A stretch of 64,000 nt of DNA from an uncultured Lachnospiraceae bacterium. Lineage in GTDB: Bacteria > Bacillota > Clostridia > Lachnospirales > Lachnospiraceae. A program made the translations under genes and the position numbers. Shown one piece after another: positions 8,318-18,206 of the stretch; the first letter of the stretch is position 1; every line of letters starts with the position of its first letter. The DNA lies in assembly GCA_934899185.1 (NCBI GenBank), contig CAKXYI010000001.1, positions 248,001 through 312,000 of the forward strand, given 5' to 3'. The notes beneath the pieces are model-generated. The model did not search any database and was not told the origin of the DNA. It saw only the letters and a list, made by a program, of their open reading frames with translations.

Positions 8318-9415
8318 TTAACGCTGAACGCGGGCTCCGGCACCACCCATGATTGCTTCTACTTCCTTCTTGCTAGCCATAGTTGTATCACCTGGTGTTG
8401 TCATAGCAAGTGCACCATGTGCTGCACCATAGTTAACAGCTAACTCTGCATCGCCTGTTGTCATAAGACCATAGATCAGTCCAGATGCGAAAGAATCTCC
8501 GCCGCCTACACGATCCATGATTTCAAGTCCCTTGTAATCCTTAGCCTTATGGATTTCACCATCTGCCCAGCAGATTGCGCTCCAATCATTTACAGTTGCA
8601 GTCTTAACTTCACGAAGTGTTGTAGCAACAGCCTTGAAGTTAGGATATGTCTTAGCTGCTTCGTTGATCATCTTCTTGTATCCATCAAGGTTGAGTTCCT
8701 TTAAGTTCTCATCGTTTCCTTCGATTTCAAATCCAAGACATGCGGTAAAGTCTTCTTCGTTACCGATCATAACGTCAACATACTTAGCGATTTCCTTGTT
8801 CACTTCCTGTGCCTTAGCCTGTCCGCCAATAGCGCTCCACATAGATGGACGGTAGTTCAGATCGTAAGATACGATGGTACCATACTTCTTAGCAGCCTTG
8901 ATTGCAGCGATAACAGTCTCGCATGACTGCTCTGAAAGTGCTGCGTAGATACCACCTGTATGCAACCAACGAGCTCCAAGTTCGCCAAAGATGTAATCAA
9001 AATCAAAATCTTCCGGCCTAGCCTTTGCAATTGCAGTGTTTGCACGGTCAGAGCATCCTACTGCACCACGGATACCAAAGCCACGCTCTGTAAAGTTGAT
9101 ACCGTTACGGCAAATTCTACCAATACCGTCTGTATCCATCCACTTAATTAAAGATGTATCAACACCACCCTGAAGGATGAAGTCTTCCATCAACTTACCT
9201 ACTTCGTTATCAGCAAATGCTGTGATAACACCCGTGTTCATTCCAAAGCATCTACGTAAACCGCGGACTACATTGTACTCTCCGCCGCCTTCCCATGCAC
9301 GGAACTGTCTTGCTGTACGAATTCTGCCTTCGCCCGGATCCAGACGTAACATAACTTCGCCCAAAGAAACTGCATCAAACTTACACTCATTTGCTGGTCT
9401 TAAATTTAAATCCAT
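8318..9415 (-). CDS. kdgK: PfkB-family sugar kinase, probably 2-keto-3-deoxygluconate kinase
   Basis: Ribokinase-family enzyme that phosphorylates a sugar or sugar acid. The N-terminal half matches KDG kinases (VSLGEVMLRLDPGEGRIR, then a GGGEYNV substrate-binding stretch), and the C-terminal signature DRVGGGDSFASG holds the catalytic Asp and anion hole. At 365 aa it is slightly long for the family, with an extended N-terminus and an insertion in the mid-region. Monocistronic, with an extended -10 promoter and its own terminator; no pectin or glucuronate genes adjoin it, so KDG as substrate is inferred from similarity only. Confidence 0.8.
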   Translation of the reverse strand: MDLNLRPANECKFDAVSLGEVMLRLDPGEGRIRTARQFRAWEGGGEYNVVRGLRRCFGMNTGVITAFADNEVGKLMEDFILQGGVDTSLIKWMDTDGIGRICRNGINFTERGFGIRGAVGCSDRANTAIAKARPEDFDFDYIFGELGARWLHTGGIYAALSEQSCETVIAAIKAAKKYGTIVSYDLNYRPSMWSAIGGQAKAQEVNKEIAKYVDVMIGNEEDFTACLGFEIEGNDENLKELNLDGYKKMINEAAKTYPNFKAVATTLREVKTATVNDWSAICWADGEIHKAKDYKGLEIMDRVGGGDSFASGLIYGLMTTGDAELAVNYGAAHGALAMTTPGDTTMASKKEVEAIMGGAGARVQR

Positions 9416-9487
9416 TTTTCTTCTCCTTTTATTTAAAATATTACGATGCCCACCTAGGCATCTTTTTCTACATAACTGACAATTTGG

Positions 9488-9496
9488 AGTATAGCA
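9488..9496 (-). promoter_or_regulatory. Extended -10 element upstream of kdgK
   Basis: Minus-strand TGCTATACT about 70 bp upstream of the kinase start; no good -35 was found. The leader contains a small 6-bp hairpin (9445-9462) without a terminator tail on the coding strand. Confidence 0.5.
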
Positions 9497-9602
9497 CGAA
9501 ACAGATTTCTTGTTTTACTTTTTTACCAACACCACAACTTGTGCAATGTTTTCCACAAAATTTGCAATCCGAACCTCGCAAAAGCATACTTGTCCAATCT
9601 AC

Positions 9603-9630
9603 GAAAAAAGAGCTGCCCAAGTTGGACAGC
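9603..9630 (-). terminator. Rho-independent terminator of the opp operon
   Basis: Stem GCTGTCC/GGGCAGC (one G-T pair) with a 5-nt loop and a TCTTTTTT tail on the minus strand, 32 bp after the oppA stop. Confidence 0.88.
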
Positions 9631-9661
9631 CCTTTGAAAAATTTTATAAATTTCCTACGGA

Positions 9662-11299
9662 TTACTCAGCAAGATCTGCGTACATGAAGTACCAGTATCC
9701 GTTAGATGCATGCCATGCACCTGTAACCTTGTCGCTCATAAGATAGAAATCATTGTAGTAAGCAACTGGGATACATGCAGCATCATCCATAAGGATATCT
9801 TCTGCTTCGTGAAGTGCTGCAGAACGCTCTGCTGCGTCTGTAGTTGTTCTAGACTTCTCGATTGCTGCATCGAATTCAGGGTTGCTGTACTTACCATCAT
9901 TGTTACCATTGTCTGTTGTGAACAGTTCAAGGATATTAGATGGATCAGAGTAGTCACCTACCCAACCATTACGAGATGACATGTAATCACCGTTACGACG
10001 CATTGGTGTGAAGGAAGCCCATTCTACGATCTCTACATCAACATCAATACCAAGTTCGCCCCAAGCCTTCTGTAAGTACTCAGCAACTACCTTATGATAT
10101 CCTGCATCGTTGGTAGAATATGTGATCTTTGGAAGACCCTTTCCATCAGGATATCCAGCTTCTTTCAAGAGATCCTTTGCCTTCTGAAGGTTTGCATCAT
10201 AATCTGTTGTGCTGATATACTCCTCGCCGCCATTAGCGTTCTCAGAGAAATCAGAACCATCTGTATCTTTCCATCCTGGTCCTACAAGATTACCAGCTGC
10301 TGTGTATGTTCCCTGCATCAAAGTGTTAGCAACATAGTCACGATCGATAGCAAGTGAAAGTGCCTGACGAACCTGCTTGTTGTTAAATGGCTCTTTCTGA
10401 AGGTTCAAGCTCAAGTAGTATGTTCCAATGATTGGCTCTACATGGAACTCATCATTGTCCTTAAGAGAAGGAATTTCTTCTGTAGGAACATCCTTGATCA
10501 TCTGACATTCACCTGTCTGGTATGCGCTGTATGCAGCGTTTGCATCTTCGATCAGGTTGAACTTGATTCCGTCTAACTTAATAGAATCAGCATCCCAGTA
10601 ATTAGGATTCTTCTTCATTAATACATAAGATCCAGGAACCCATTCAGTTACGTAGAAAGGTCCGTTAGAAATGTAGGTATCTGCTGCTGTTGCCCAAGCA
10701 TCACCATTTGCTTCGATTGTTGCCTTCTGAACAGGATTCAATGTAGCAAATGCTGCAATAGATTCAAAGTACGGGCATGGATTAGCCAGATGTACAACAA
10801 ATGTCTTGTCATCCTTTGCTTCAACACCGAGTTTTTCGATGTCTCCAGCTGATGCCTCATCAAATCCCTCAACCATACCAAGTACAGTCTCAGCATATGG
10901 TGCTGCTACGTTAGGATCACAGACACGCTGCCAGCTGTAAACAAAATCTTCTGCTGTCAGATCAGAACCATCTGACCACTTAAGACCATCTCTTAAATGG
11001 AATGTGTAGGTAAGTCCATCATCGGATACTTCCCACTTTTCAGCCTGTCCAGCTTCTGGATCGCCATTCTCATCGAGTTTCAAAAGACCCTCGAATGCGT
11101 GTAAGATCATCTCACCACCGTCGATTGCGGAGTTAAGTGCTGGATCAACTGTCTCTGGATCTGGACCAGTCTCAACAGATAAAATCTTTTCATCTGATGA
11201 AGCACTAGACTTCTTACCATCTCCTGAAGATGATCCACATGCTACAAGACCTACTGTCATTGCAGCGACGAGTAATAAGGAAATCACTCTCTTTTTCAT
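9662..11299 (-). CDS. oppA: Oligopeptide ABC transporter substrate-binding lipoprotein
   Basis: Extracytoplasmic receptor that captures peptides and hands them to OppBC. The signal peptide ends in a lipobox (LVAC, Cys21), followed by a Ser/Gly/Lys-rich linker and an SBP_bac_5 fold across the rest of the 545 residues, the usual OppA length. It is the last gene of oppBCDFA; a stable hairpin in the gap to oppF may favour its mRNA stability or separate expression. Peptide specificity is not readable from sequence. Confidence 0.95.
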   Translation of the reverse strand: MKKRVISLLLVAAMTVGLVACGSSSGDGKKSSASSDEKILSVETGPDPETVDPALNSAIDGGEMILHAFEGLLKLDENGDPEAGQAEKWEVSDDGLTYTFHLRDGLKWSDGSDLTAEDFVYSWQRVCDPNVAAPYAETVLGMVEGFDEASAGDIEKLGVEAKDDKTFVVHLANPCPYFESIAAFATLNPVQKATIEANGDAWATAADTYISNGPFYVTEWVPGSYVLMKKNPNYWDADSIKLDGIKFNLIEDANAAYSAYQTGECQMIKDVPTEEIPSLKDNDEFHVEPIIGTYYLSLNLQKEPFNNKQVRQALSLAIDRDYVANTLMQGTYTAAGNLVGPGWKDTDGSDFSENANGGEEYISTTDYDANLQKAKDLLKEAGYPDGKGLPKITYSTNDAGYHKVVAEYLQKAWGELGIDVDVEIVEWASFTPMRRNGDYMSSRNGWVGDYSDPSNILELFTTDNGNNDGKYSNPEFDAAIEKSRTTTDAAERSAALHEAEDILMDDAACIPVAYYNDFYLMSDKVTGAWHASNGYWYFMYADLAE

Positions 11300-11357
11300 A
11301 TTTTTTCCTCCTTATAATTTGGGCAGTTTCTTTTGTACTGCCAGATTTATATAAACG

Positions 11358-11380
11358 CTGCGAGGGGAAAATCCTCGCAG
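11358..11380 (-). terminator. Intercistronic hairpin between oppF and oppA
   Basis: Eight-base perfect stem CTGCGAGG/CCTCGCAG. The tail on the minus strand is only weakly T-rich, so it may be a partial terminator or an mRNA-processing/stability element rather than a full stop. Confidence 0.5.
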
Positions 11381-11392
11381 GGTTTACCATGA

Positions 11393-12382
11393 TTACTGTA
11401 CCTTATCCAGATTGTGGCATGCAGCATAATGTCCCGGAGCAATCTCCTTGAACTCAGGTACTTCCTGTGCACACTGCTCTGTCGCATATGGACATCTGGT
11501 ACGGAAACGACATCCGGAAGGTGGATTCAAAGGACTTGGTACATCCCCTTCCAAAACGATACGTTTGCTCTGTCTTGCAATCTTTGGATCTGCAATCGGG
11601 ATCGCAGAGATCAGACTCTTTGTATATGGATGAACCGGATGTGTTGTCAGTTCATAACTGTCTGCCAGTTCTACCATTCTTCCTAAATACATAACACCGA
11701 TACGATCTGAGATATGCTTTACTACAGAAAGATCATGTGCAATGAAAAGATAGGTCAGTCCCATTTCTTCCTGCAAGTCTTCAAACATGTTGATGACCTG
11801 TGCCTGAATGGATACATCTAATGCGGAGATCGGCTCATCACAGACGATGAACTCCGGATTTACTGCAAGTGCTCTGGCGATACCGACACGCTGTCTCTGT
11901 CCACCGGAAAACTCATGTGGATAACGGTTGGCATGTTCAGAGTTCAAACCCACCTTGCGAAGCATTTCAATGATCATATCATAACGCTCTTGCTTGTTAG
12001 ATGCAAGATGATGTGTATCGATTGCTTCACCAACGATATCTCCTACCGTCATACGTGGATCCAGACTCGCATATGGATCCTGGAACACGATCTGCATCTT
12101 TTTACGATATGGGAGCATCTGTGCCCACTGATTCTTTTCTACATCAAATACAACGTCACCGTCATATGTAAAACGTCCGCCTGTTGGCTGATACAAACGC
12201 AACAGTGCACGACCTGTGGTAGTCTTACCACATCCAGACTCACCTACAAGACCTAGCGTCTCACCGCGATTGATGCTAAAAGAAACATCATCTACCGCCT
12301 GAATGTACTTTTTATTCTTACCATGGCCTCCTGCTGGAAAGTACTGACGCAAATGTTCTACTTCGATAAACTTATCACTCAT
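11393..12382 (-). CDS. oppF: Oligopeptide ABC transporter ATP-binding protein OppF
   Basis: One of the two ATPases energising peptide import. Walker [12 protein letters not shown], signature FSGGQRQR and Walker [13 protein letters not shown] are present, and the C-terminus carries the Cys-rich oligopeptide-transporter extension ([14 protein letters not shown]) that may bind an iron-sulfur cluster. The start at 12382 overlaps the oppD stop by 8 nt (ATGAGTGA); the open frame upstream of it lies within oppD and was not used. 329 aa, normal length. Confidence 0.95.
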   Translation of the reverse strand: MSDKFIEVEHLRQYFPAGGHGKNKKYIQAVDDVSFSINRGETLGLVGESGCGKTTTGRALLRLYQPTGGRFTYDGDVVFDVEKNQWAQMLPYRKKMQIVFQDPYASLDPRMTVGDIVGEAIDTHHLASNKQERYDMIIEMLRKVGLNSEHANRYPHEFSGGQRQRVGIARALAVNPEFIVCDEPISALDVSIQAQVINMFEDLQEEMGLTYLFIAHDLSVVKHISDRIGVMYLGRMVELADSYELTTHPVHPYTKSLISAIPIADPKIARQSKRIVLEGDVPSPLNPPSGCRFRTRCPYATEQCAQEVPEFKEIAPGHYAACHNLDKVQ

Positions 12383-13379
12383 TTGCTTCTCCCTTCTCCA
12401 TGGCTTCTTTCTGATTGAGCCAACATTGTGTATAGTGAACATCATCAAACTGGGTTACCGGTGGCATCTCGCGCAAACAGATCTTCATACAGGCTTCACA
12501 ACGAGGTGCGAAAGGACAACCTGCCGGAGGATTCAAAAGATCCACAGGCGTACCTTCGATCGGAACCAGTCTCTCATGTTCCTTGGTATCCAGTCTAGGG
12601 ATGGAACGGATCAATCCCTTGGTATACATATGGTGTGGACGATAGAAGATATCATCTGTCGTACCATACTCGATGATTCTCCCTGCATACATAACCGCAA
12701 TACGGTCACACATAGAAGCAACAACACCCAGATCATGTGTGATCATGATGATCGCCATGCCAAGTTTGTCCTTGAGTTCCATCATCAGTTCCAGAATCTG
12801 CGCCTGAATGGTAACGTCCAATGCTGTTGTAGGCTCATCTGCGATCAATAACTTTGGTTCGCAGGCAAGTGCGATAGCAATCATAACACGCTGTCGCATA
12901 CCACCGGACAACTCATGCGGATACTGTTTTAATCTCTTTTCCGGCTCATTGATACCAACGAGTTCCAGTAATTCTTTTGCACGGGCATATGCCTGTTTTT
13001 TATCTTTGTCGGTATGCAGACGGATAACCTCCGTGATCTGATTACCAATGGTGTAAACCGGATTCAAACTGGTCATTGGATCCTGGAAAATGATAGAGAC
13101 TTCTTTACCGCGGATCTTGCGCATCTCTTTTTCACTCATATCCTCGATCTCGTGACCGTTAAACTGAAGTGTACCACCCATAAGTTTACCGGGATGAGCC
13201 GTAAGTCCCATCAGAGAATATGCCGTAACGGACTTACCGGAACCGGACTCTCCAACGATACCGAGGACTTCTCCCTCTTTTAAATGAATGGATACATCGT
13301 TAAGCGCTTTAACCTCTCCTGCCGGAGTAAAGAAGGAAAGACGCTCGTTCTTTATATCTACTAAGTATTCTTCTGCCAT
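12375..13379 (-). CDS. oppD: Oligopeptide ABC transporter ATP-binding protein OppD
   Basis: Second ATPase of the importer. Walker A GESGSGKSV, signature LSGGMRQR, Walker B LLIADEPTTALD and a C-terminal Cys-containing extension (CPFAPRCEACMKIC) are all visible; 334 aa is standard. It starts 14 bp after oppC and overlaps oppF by 8 nt, consistent with translational coupling of the two ATPases. Confidence 0.95.
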   Translation of the reverse strand: MAEEYLVDIKNERLSFFTPAGEVKALNDVSIHLKEGEVLGIVGESGSGKSVTAYSLMGLTAHPGKLMGGTLQFNGHEIEDMSEKEMRKIRGKEVSIIFQDPMTSLNPVYTIGNQITEVIRLHTDKDKKQAYARAKELLELVGINEPEKRLKQYPHELSGGMRQRVMIAIALACEPKLLIADEPTTALDVTIQAQILELMMELKDKLGMAIIMITHDLGVVASMCDRIAVMYAGRIIEYGTTDDIFYRPHHMYTKGLIRSIPRLDTKEHERLVPIEGTPVDLLNPPAGCPFAPRCEACMKICLREMPPVTQFDDVHYTQCWLNQKEAMEKGEANE

Positions 13380-13393
13380 GACGCGTCCCCTTT

Positions 13394-14440
13394 CTAATTC
13401 TTTAACTTCGGATCAAATGCATCGCGAAGTCCATCACCTAACAGGTTAAAACTCAAAATGATCAAACTGATCGCAACAGCAGGGATGAACAAAAGGTATG
13501 GATAAGTTCCGATACCATTGATTGCATCACTTGCCAAACTTCCCAATGAAGGAAGTGGAACTGCAACACCCATACCGAGGAAACTCAGGAAAGACTCTGT
13601 AAAGATAGAGGATGGGATCTGCAAGGTCGTTGTAACGATCAATGTACCGATACAGTTGGTAAGCAGATGGTTTTTGATGATCTTACCATTGCTGACACCA
13701 AGTGCACGGGCCGCGGTAACATACTCGCTTTCCTTTAACATGAGGATCTGGCTTCGTACCATACGTGCCATTCCTACCCAGTACAAAAGTGCGAATACAA
13801 TGAAAATACTGATCAGGTTGGTTCCGACTGTCTGTACCCACTTAAATCCAGGTGCATTAGCCAGATTGTTCAGTGGATCTTTCAAAGCGAAAGATAAAAG
13901 TACAATCAAAAGTACGTCAGGAACCGTATATATAATATCTACGATTCTCATCATGATCAGATCGACCCAGCCGCCAAAGAAGGCTGCGATAGATCCGTAA
14001 ATAGATCCGATCACAAGAATGATCGCTGTAGCGATCAAACCTACCAGAAGTGAGATACGGCTACCCATCATAACACGGATGGCGTAGTCACGTCCCATCT
14101 TATCCGTACCGAACACATGCGGGAATACGGATTCCCCGGCATCAATTCTTGCCTGCTCGTCTACGGAATATGTGAATGGTGCAAGGTTGTTGGCACCCTT
14201 GATCTGCTCATCGTATGTATATGGATAAAACGATGGAACAATAAATGAGAAAATCATGACCAAAATGATAACAATGATAGATACCATTGCCACTTTGTTC
14301 TTTCTCAATCTGCGGAAACCGTCTTTCCAGAAACTAACGCTTTCTCGCATGATGACCTGACTCTGTTTTTCCTCCTCAGATGCAGGGAGAAAATCATCAG
14401 GATTCAAATCTAACTGAAAACTTAATGGATTCTTCTTCAT
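13394..14440 (-). CDS. oppC: Oligopeptide ABC transporter permease OppC
   Basis: Inner-membrane permease. A hydrophilic N-terminal tail of about 45 residues precedes the first membrane helix; a periplasmic loop with the OppC_N pattern (HVFGTDKMGRDYAIRVMMGSR) follows, then five hydrophobic segments and the EAA loop (EYVTAARALGVSNGKIIKNH) that contacts the ATPases. 348 aa, slightly long for OppC because of the N-terminal tail. Confidence 0.94.
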   Translation of the reverse strand: MKKNPLSFQLDLNPDDFLPASEEEKQSQVIMRESVSFWKDGFRRLRKNKVAMVSIIVIILVMIFSFIVPSFYPYTYDEQIKGANNLAPFTYSVDEQARIDAGESVFPHVFGTDKMGRDYAIRVMMGSRISLLVGLIATAIILVIGSIYGSIAAFFGGWVDLIMMRIVDIIYTVPDVLLIVLLSFALKDPLNNLANAPGFKWVQTVGTNLISIFIVFALLYWVGMARMVRSQILMLKESEYVTAARALGVSNGKIIKNHLLTNCIGTLIVTTTLQIPSSIFTESFLSFLGMGVAVPLPSLGSLASDAINGIGTYPYLLFIPAVAISLIILSFNLLGDGLRDAFDPKLKN

Positions 14441-14451
14441 CTCATTTCTCC

Positions 14452-15369
14452 TTACTTGAGTGTGATACGTGGGTCGATCAATTTATACACAATATCTACA
14501 ACCACATTCATGACAATGATAAGGGTTGCAAGGAAGATGGTTGTTCCCATGATCAGTGTATAGTCACGTCCCTGAATGGCTCCGATAAACTCGCCGCCCA
14601 ATCCTGGGATCGTAAAGATCTTCTCAACTACGAAACTACCGGTTACTGTGTAAGCAAGCATTGGTCCTACATAGGTAACGACCGGTAAGATGGCATTACG
14701 AAGTGCATGCTTAAACAACTGTGCTTTACCGGAAAGGCCCTTTGCCTTTGCTGTACGCATGTAGTCCTGTCCTAATACATCAAGCATAGAAGAACGCATC
14801 AGTCTCATAATATATGCTGTCGGATAAAACGCCAATGCTGCAACCGGCATAATGTAATTCTTCCAAGAAGTAAGTCCCATGGTAGGAAGTATCTTGAACT
14901 TCACACCAAAGAAATACATCAATACGGTACAGATAACGAAACTCGGCACCGCAATACCCATGGTCGATATAACGCTGATCAGACTATCAAGGAACTTGCC
15001 ACGTTTTAAAGCCGCAATACTTCCCAGAAGTACACCAAGTACCAAGGAAACAACTACGGAAATACCACCGATCTTTGCAGATACCGGGAACTTAGTCGCG
15101 ATGATACCGGCAACGGTACGTCCTCTCTGTTTCAAACTGTCTCCCAAATCTCCGTGAGCCGCACTCGTAATGTAAGTAATGTACTGCTCACCTAATGGCT
15201 TGTCCAAACCATATTTTGCCTCAAGCGCTGCGGTTGCCTGCGGGCTGATCGCTTTCTCTGAAAGGAATGGTCCACCAGGAACCATGTTCATCAGGAAGAA
15301 AGTAAGTGTGGCTACTGCCCAGATCGTTACAATTGCAAGCGCTATTCTCTTTACAATGTACTTTAACAT
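14452..15369 (-). CDS. oppB: Oligopeptide ABC transporter permease OppB
   Basis: Partner permease of OppC. One N-terminal helix, an extracellular loop, and a five-helix bundle with the EAA loop (DYMRTAKAKGLSGKAQLFKH). 305 aa, typical. First gene of the operon; it is preceded by a promoter with a perfect -10 and a leader containing a terminator-like hairpin about 40 nt before the ATG. Confidence 0.94.
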   Translation of the reverse strand: MLKYIVKRIALAIVTIWAVATLTFFLMNMVPGGPFLSEKAISPQATAALEAKYGLDKPLGEQYITYITSAAHGDLGDSLKQRGRTVAGIIATKFPVSAKIGGISVVVSLVLGVLLGSIAALKRGKFLDSLISVISTMGIAVPSFVICTVLMYFFGVKFKILPTMGLTSWKNYIMPVAALAFYPTAYIMRLMRSSMLDVLGQDYMRTAKAKGLSGKAQLFKHALRNAILPVVTYVGPMLAYTVTGSFVVEKIFTIPGLGGEFIGAIQGRDYTLIMGTTIFLATLIIVMNVVVDIVYKLIDPRITLK

Positions 15370-15408
15370 CTTGTTAATATTCTCCTTCCAAGGTAAATCT
15401 TAATACCT

Positions 15409-15453
15409 AAAAAGAACGCAAAAACAGCGTTTCGCTTCCGCCCCATTGCGTTC
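15409..15453 (-). terminator. Leader terminator (attenuator candidate) of the opp operon
   Basis: Minus-strand arms GAACGCAA and TTGCGTTC (8-bp stem, perfect) enclose an inner AGCG/CGCT hairpin, followed at once by TTTTT (15409-15413). It lies between the opp promoter and the oppB start, so some or all transcripts could stop here unless an alternative fold forms. Confidence 0.6.
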
Positions 15454-15464
15454 AATCGAGGGTT

Positions 15465-15493
15465 ATTATAGCACAGTGTTGTGCTGAAGTCTA
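15465..15493 (-). promoter_or_regulatory. SigA-type promoter of oppBCDFA
   Basis: Minus strand: -35 TAGACT (15488-15493), 17-bp spacer, perfect -10 TATAAT (15465-15470). The expected start is near 15458, giving a leader of about 90 nt. The rest of the 279-bp gap to pepT shows no gene. Confidence 0.75.
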
Positions 15494-15648
15494 CACCAAA
15501 TTTTCATGCTTTTAACATTTTCAACACATTTGTTTTTCCGCGTATTTACTGCGTTTGCAGCACTTTTTAGCCCGTAAGATTTCCATAATATTCATAAACT
15601 GTATATCTATGCATTTCTTGCCAGTTTCTCCCTATATAAAAAGCATAT

Positions 15649-16863
15649 TTATACACATTTTATGATATTGCATACAATGTCTGTGCAGACATCCATACCT
15701 TCAACAGTAATGTGTTCATATGGACCATGGAATCCGTAACCGCCGGTCCCCAGATTTGGACATGGCAATCCCATAAAGGAAAGTCTTGCTCCGTCTGTGC
15801 CTCCACGGATGGCAACCGTCTTTGGTGTAAGGCCCGCCATTCTGGTGGCTTCCTTAGCCCAGTCAATGATCTCCATGCAGGATTCAATCTGGCTGCGCAT
15901 ATTCAGATAAGACTCCTTAATCTCCAGTTCTACCGTTCCCTGTCCATACTTTTCGTTTAACTCTTTAGCGATACGGCGCATATTTTCTTCCTTGGCATGA
16001 AACTTATCCAGATCATGATCGCGGATGATATACAAAAGTTCTGTCTTTTCCACATCTCCCTGCATATCAGTCAGATGATAAAAGCCCTCGTATCCGCTTG
16101 TCTTTTCCGGCACTTCCTCCTTTGGAAGCATGCCATGAAATTCCATAGCAAGAGTCTGAGAATTGACCATGATGTCCTTTGCACTGCCCGGATGCACATT
16201 ATTGCCATGCACGATTACTTTAGCACCGGAAGCATTAAAGTTCTCGTATTCGATATTGCCCTCCAGATCACCATCCAAGGTATAGGCATAGTCTGCGCCA
16301 AAATGCTCCACATCAAAATGATCTGCACCTGCGCCGATCTCCTCATCCGGTGTAAAACCGATACAGATTTTGCCGTGTGGGATCTTTTCTGTCATGATAC
16401 GCTCCATTGCCGTCATGATCTCTGCGATACCTGCCTTGTCATCTGCCCCGAGTAAAGTTGTGCCATCGGTCGTGATCAAGGTTCTGCCCACATAATTTTT
16501 CAAATGTGGGAAATCCCTGACAGATAAAGTCCTGCCGCTCTCGCCAAGCACGACGTCCTGTCCATCATAATTTTCATGCAAAACAGGTTTTACCCCCTGC
16601 CCGCAGAAATCCGGTGCCGTGTCCATATGAGCGATAAAGCCGATTGCAGGCTTGTCCTCCATGCCCTGAGTCGCCGGAAGTGTGCCATAGACATAGCACA
16701 GATCGTCTACATGGGCATCTGTAATGCCGATTTCCTTCATTTCTGCCACCAACTTGTGCGCAAGATCAAACTCTCTGACTGCTGACGGTACCGTCTGGCT
16801 CTTTTCATCACTTGTCGTATATACCACGACGTAATCTAACAATCTATCATAGGCTCTTTTCAT
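15649..16863 (-). CDS. pepT: Peptidase T (tripeptide aminopeptidase)
   Basis: M20B zinc aminopeptidase releasing N-terminal residues from tripeptides in the cytoplasm. Metal and catalytic motifs are in order: HMDTAPD, a GADDKAG metal-ligand stretch, the TPDEEIGAG general-base motif, and GTDGARLS near the C-terminus. 404 aa is standard. The start at 16863 sits 7 nt after GGAGG; a GTG five codons upstream overlaps that site. It lies beside the opp importer, a sensible pairing of peptide uptake and hydrolysis, though it has its own transcription unit. Confidence 0.95.
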   Translation of the reverse strand: MKRAYDRLLDYVVVYTTSDEKSQTVPSAVREFDLAHKLVAEMKEIGITDAHVDDLCYVYGTLPATQGMEDKPAIGFIAHMDTAPDFCGQGVKPVLHENYDGQDVVLGESGRTLSVRDFPHLKNYVGRTLITTDGTTLLGADDKAGIAEIMTAMERIMTEKIPHGKICIGFTPDEEIGAGADHFDVEHFGADYAYTLDGDLEGNIEYENFNASGAKVIVHGNNVHPGSAKDIMVNSQTLAMEFHGMLPKEEVPEKTSGYEGFYHLTDMQGDVEKTELLYIIRDHDLDKFHAKEENMRRIAKELNEKYGQGTVELEIKESYLNMRSQIESCMEIIDWAKEATRMAGLTPKTVAIRGGTDGARLSFMGLPCPNLGTGGYGFHGPYEHITVEGMDVCTDIVCNIIKCV

Positions 16864-16911
16864 CTTTTTATCCTCCACTCATTTATGCTATCTGCTTTTA
16901 TTATTTTCTCC

Positions 16912-18111
16912 CTATGGCAAAACCGCCTGCATCCAGTCTTCTGCCAAGAGTGCCTTGGCTGCCCTGACACTTCCCTGGACCATCTGCGCACCTCCGCCGC
17001 ATTTAGCGTCAAAAGTCTCCCGCAGATAGGCAGCCTCCTGCCTGCAATCTTTTGTCCGGCTTCCCACGATGAACTGGTAGCCCTTTTCATCACTACCTGC
17101 AAAAATCGCACAGTAGCCCGCATGGACTTTGACCATATCATTGACGATATTGCGTATTGCCTTACTATCACAGGCATCCGCAAAAAGAACAACATCCTCC
17201 GCGTCTGTGTCCAGGTCTTTTACCTCCTGCATCAGGATCTTTTCCTGCGCCTGTCTGAGGGCATATGCCAGATTCTGTCTTTCCGTCTGCAAGCGTTTGA
17301 TATGGCTTCCCAATTCTTCTTCTGAGGAACTGAGCAATCCCATCATCTCGTCTACCGTCTTTGCTTTCTGCCGAAAAGCATCCAGCGCACGAAAACCGCA
17401 TAAGATACTGATCCGCACGCCGCCCTTATAATTCTGCACATGCATGACCTTGAGCCCACCGACCTCTCCGGTACGTCTGACATGTGGTGCACAGCAGGCA
17501 CAGATATCCACTCCCGGGATCGTAACAATCCGCACCTGACCTTCCAATTCTTTTTTGCTGCGGTATTCCATGGTCTCTAACATCTGTGGCGTCGGGAACG
17601 TGATCTCCAAGACCAGATCATCCGCGATTACCTGATTGACCCGCGTTTCGATTGCTGTCACATCTTCCAGAGACAAAAGACCGTCAAAATCCATGGTCAC
17701 CACGGAATCGCTCAGATGAAAACCTACATTCTCAAATCCGTAAGTGTTATGCACGATACCGGAAAAAATATGCTCTCCCGTATGCTGCTGCATGTTGGAA
17801 AATCGATCATCCCAGTCGATCTGCCCATGTACCTTATCACCCGGCTTCAATTTCTGATCTATGACATGCACGATCACACCGTCATGGATCTGCACATCCA
17901 AAACCTGGCACTTGGTCTCAGGACGCAGTCCATGCCCCAAATACAGCCATCCTTGATCCGGAGTCTGCCCTCCCTGTTCCGGGAAAAAGAGGGTCTGATC
18001 CAGAACCACTTCGTAGCGTTCCTCATCCTCCAAGGCTTTTACCGCAAGAACATTGGCATCAAACTCCGTTTCATAAGGGAATTTATCATACAAACAATTT
18101 GTTTTTTCCAT
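16912..18111 (-). CDS. AlaX-L type alanyl-tRNA editing protein with DHHA1 domain
   Basis: Free-standing editing enzyme that hydrolyses mischarged Ser- or Gly-tRNA(Ala). The second-additional (tRNA_SAD) editing core carries HTGEH (H110, H114) and the CxxxH zinc ligands (C206, H210), preceded by the AlaRS-like FPEQGGQTPD segment. A helical linker (about 255-300) leads to a DHHA1 domain ending in the GGGAQMVQG loop. No class II aminoacylation domain is present, and 399 aa matches AlaX-L. Transcribed divergently from hflX, with 49 bp separating it from pepT downstream. Confidence 0.9.
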   Translation of the reverse strand: MEKTNCLYDKFPYETEFDANVLAVKALEDEERYEVVLDQTLFFPEQGGQTPDQGWLYLGHGLRPETKCQVLDVQIHDGVIVHVIDQKLKPGDKVHGQIDWDDRFSNMQQHTGEHIFSGIVHNTYGFENVGFHLSDSVVTMDFDGLLSLEDVTAIETRVNQVIADDLVLEITFPTPQMLETMEYRSKKELEGQVRIVTIPGVDICACCAPHVRRTGEVGGLKVMHVQNYKGGVRISILCGFRALDAFRQKAKTVDEMMGLLSSSEEELGSHIKRLQTERQNLAYALRQAQEKILMQEVKDLDTDAEDVVLFADACDSKAIRNIVNDMVKVHAGYCAIFAGSDEKGYQFIVGSRTKDCRQEAAYLRETFDAKCGGGAQMVQGSVRAAKALLAEDWMQAVLP

Positions 18112-18206
18112 TCGATCACCTCATAGACATCCGGCTTCTTAGCCACATAATATCCTATCATAGCACAAGCAGGGGATTTATGGTATGATAAAAGGCAAAA
18201 AAAGAA

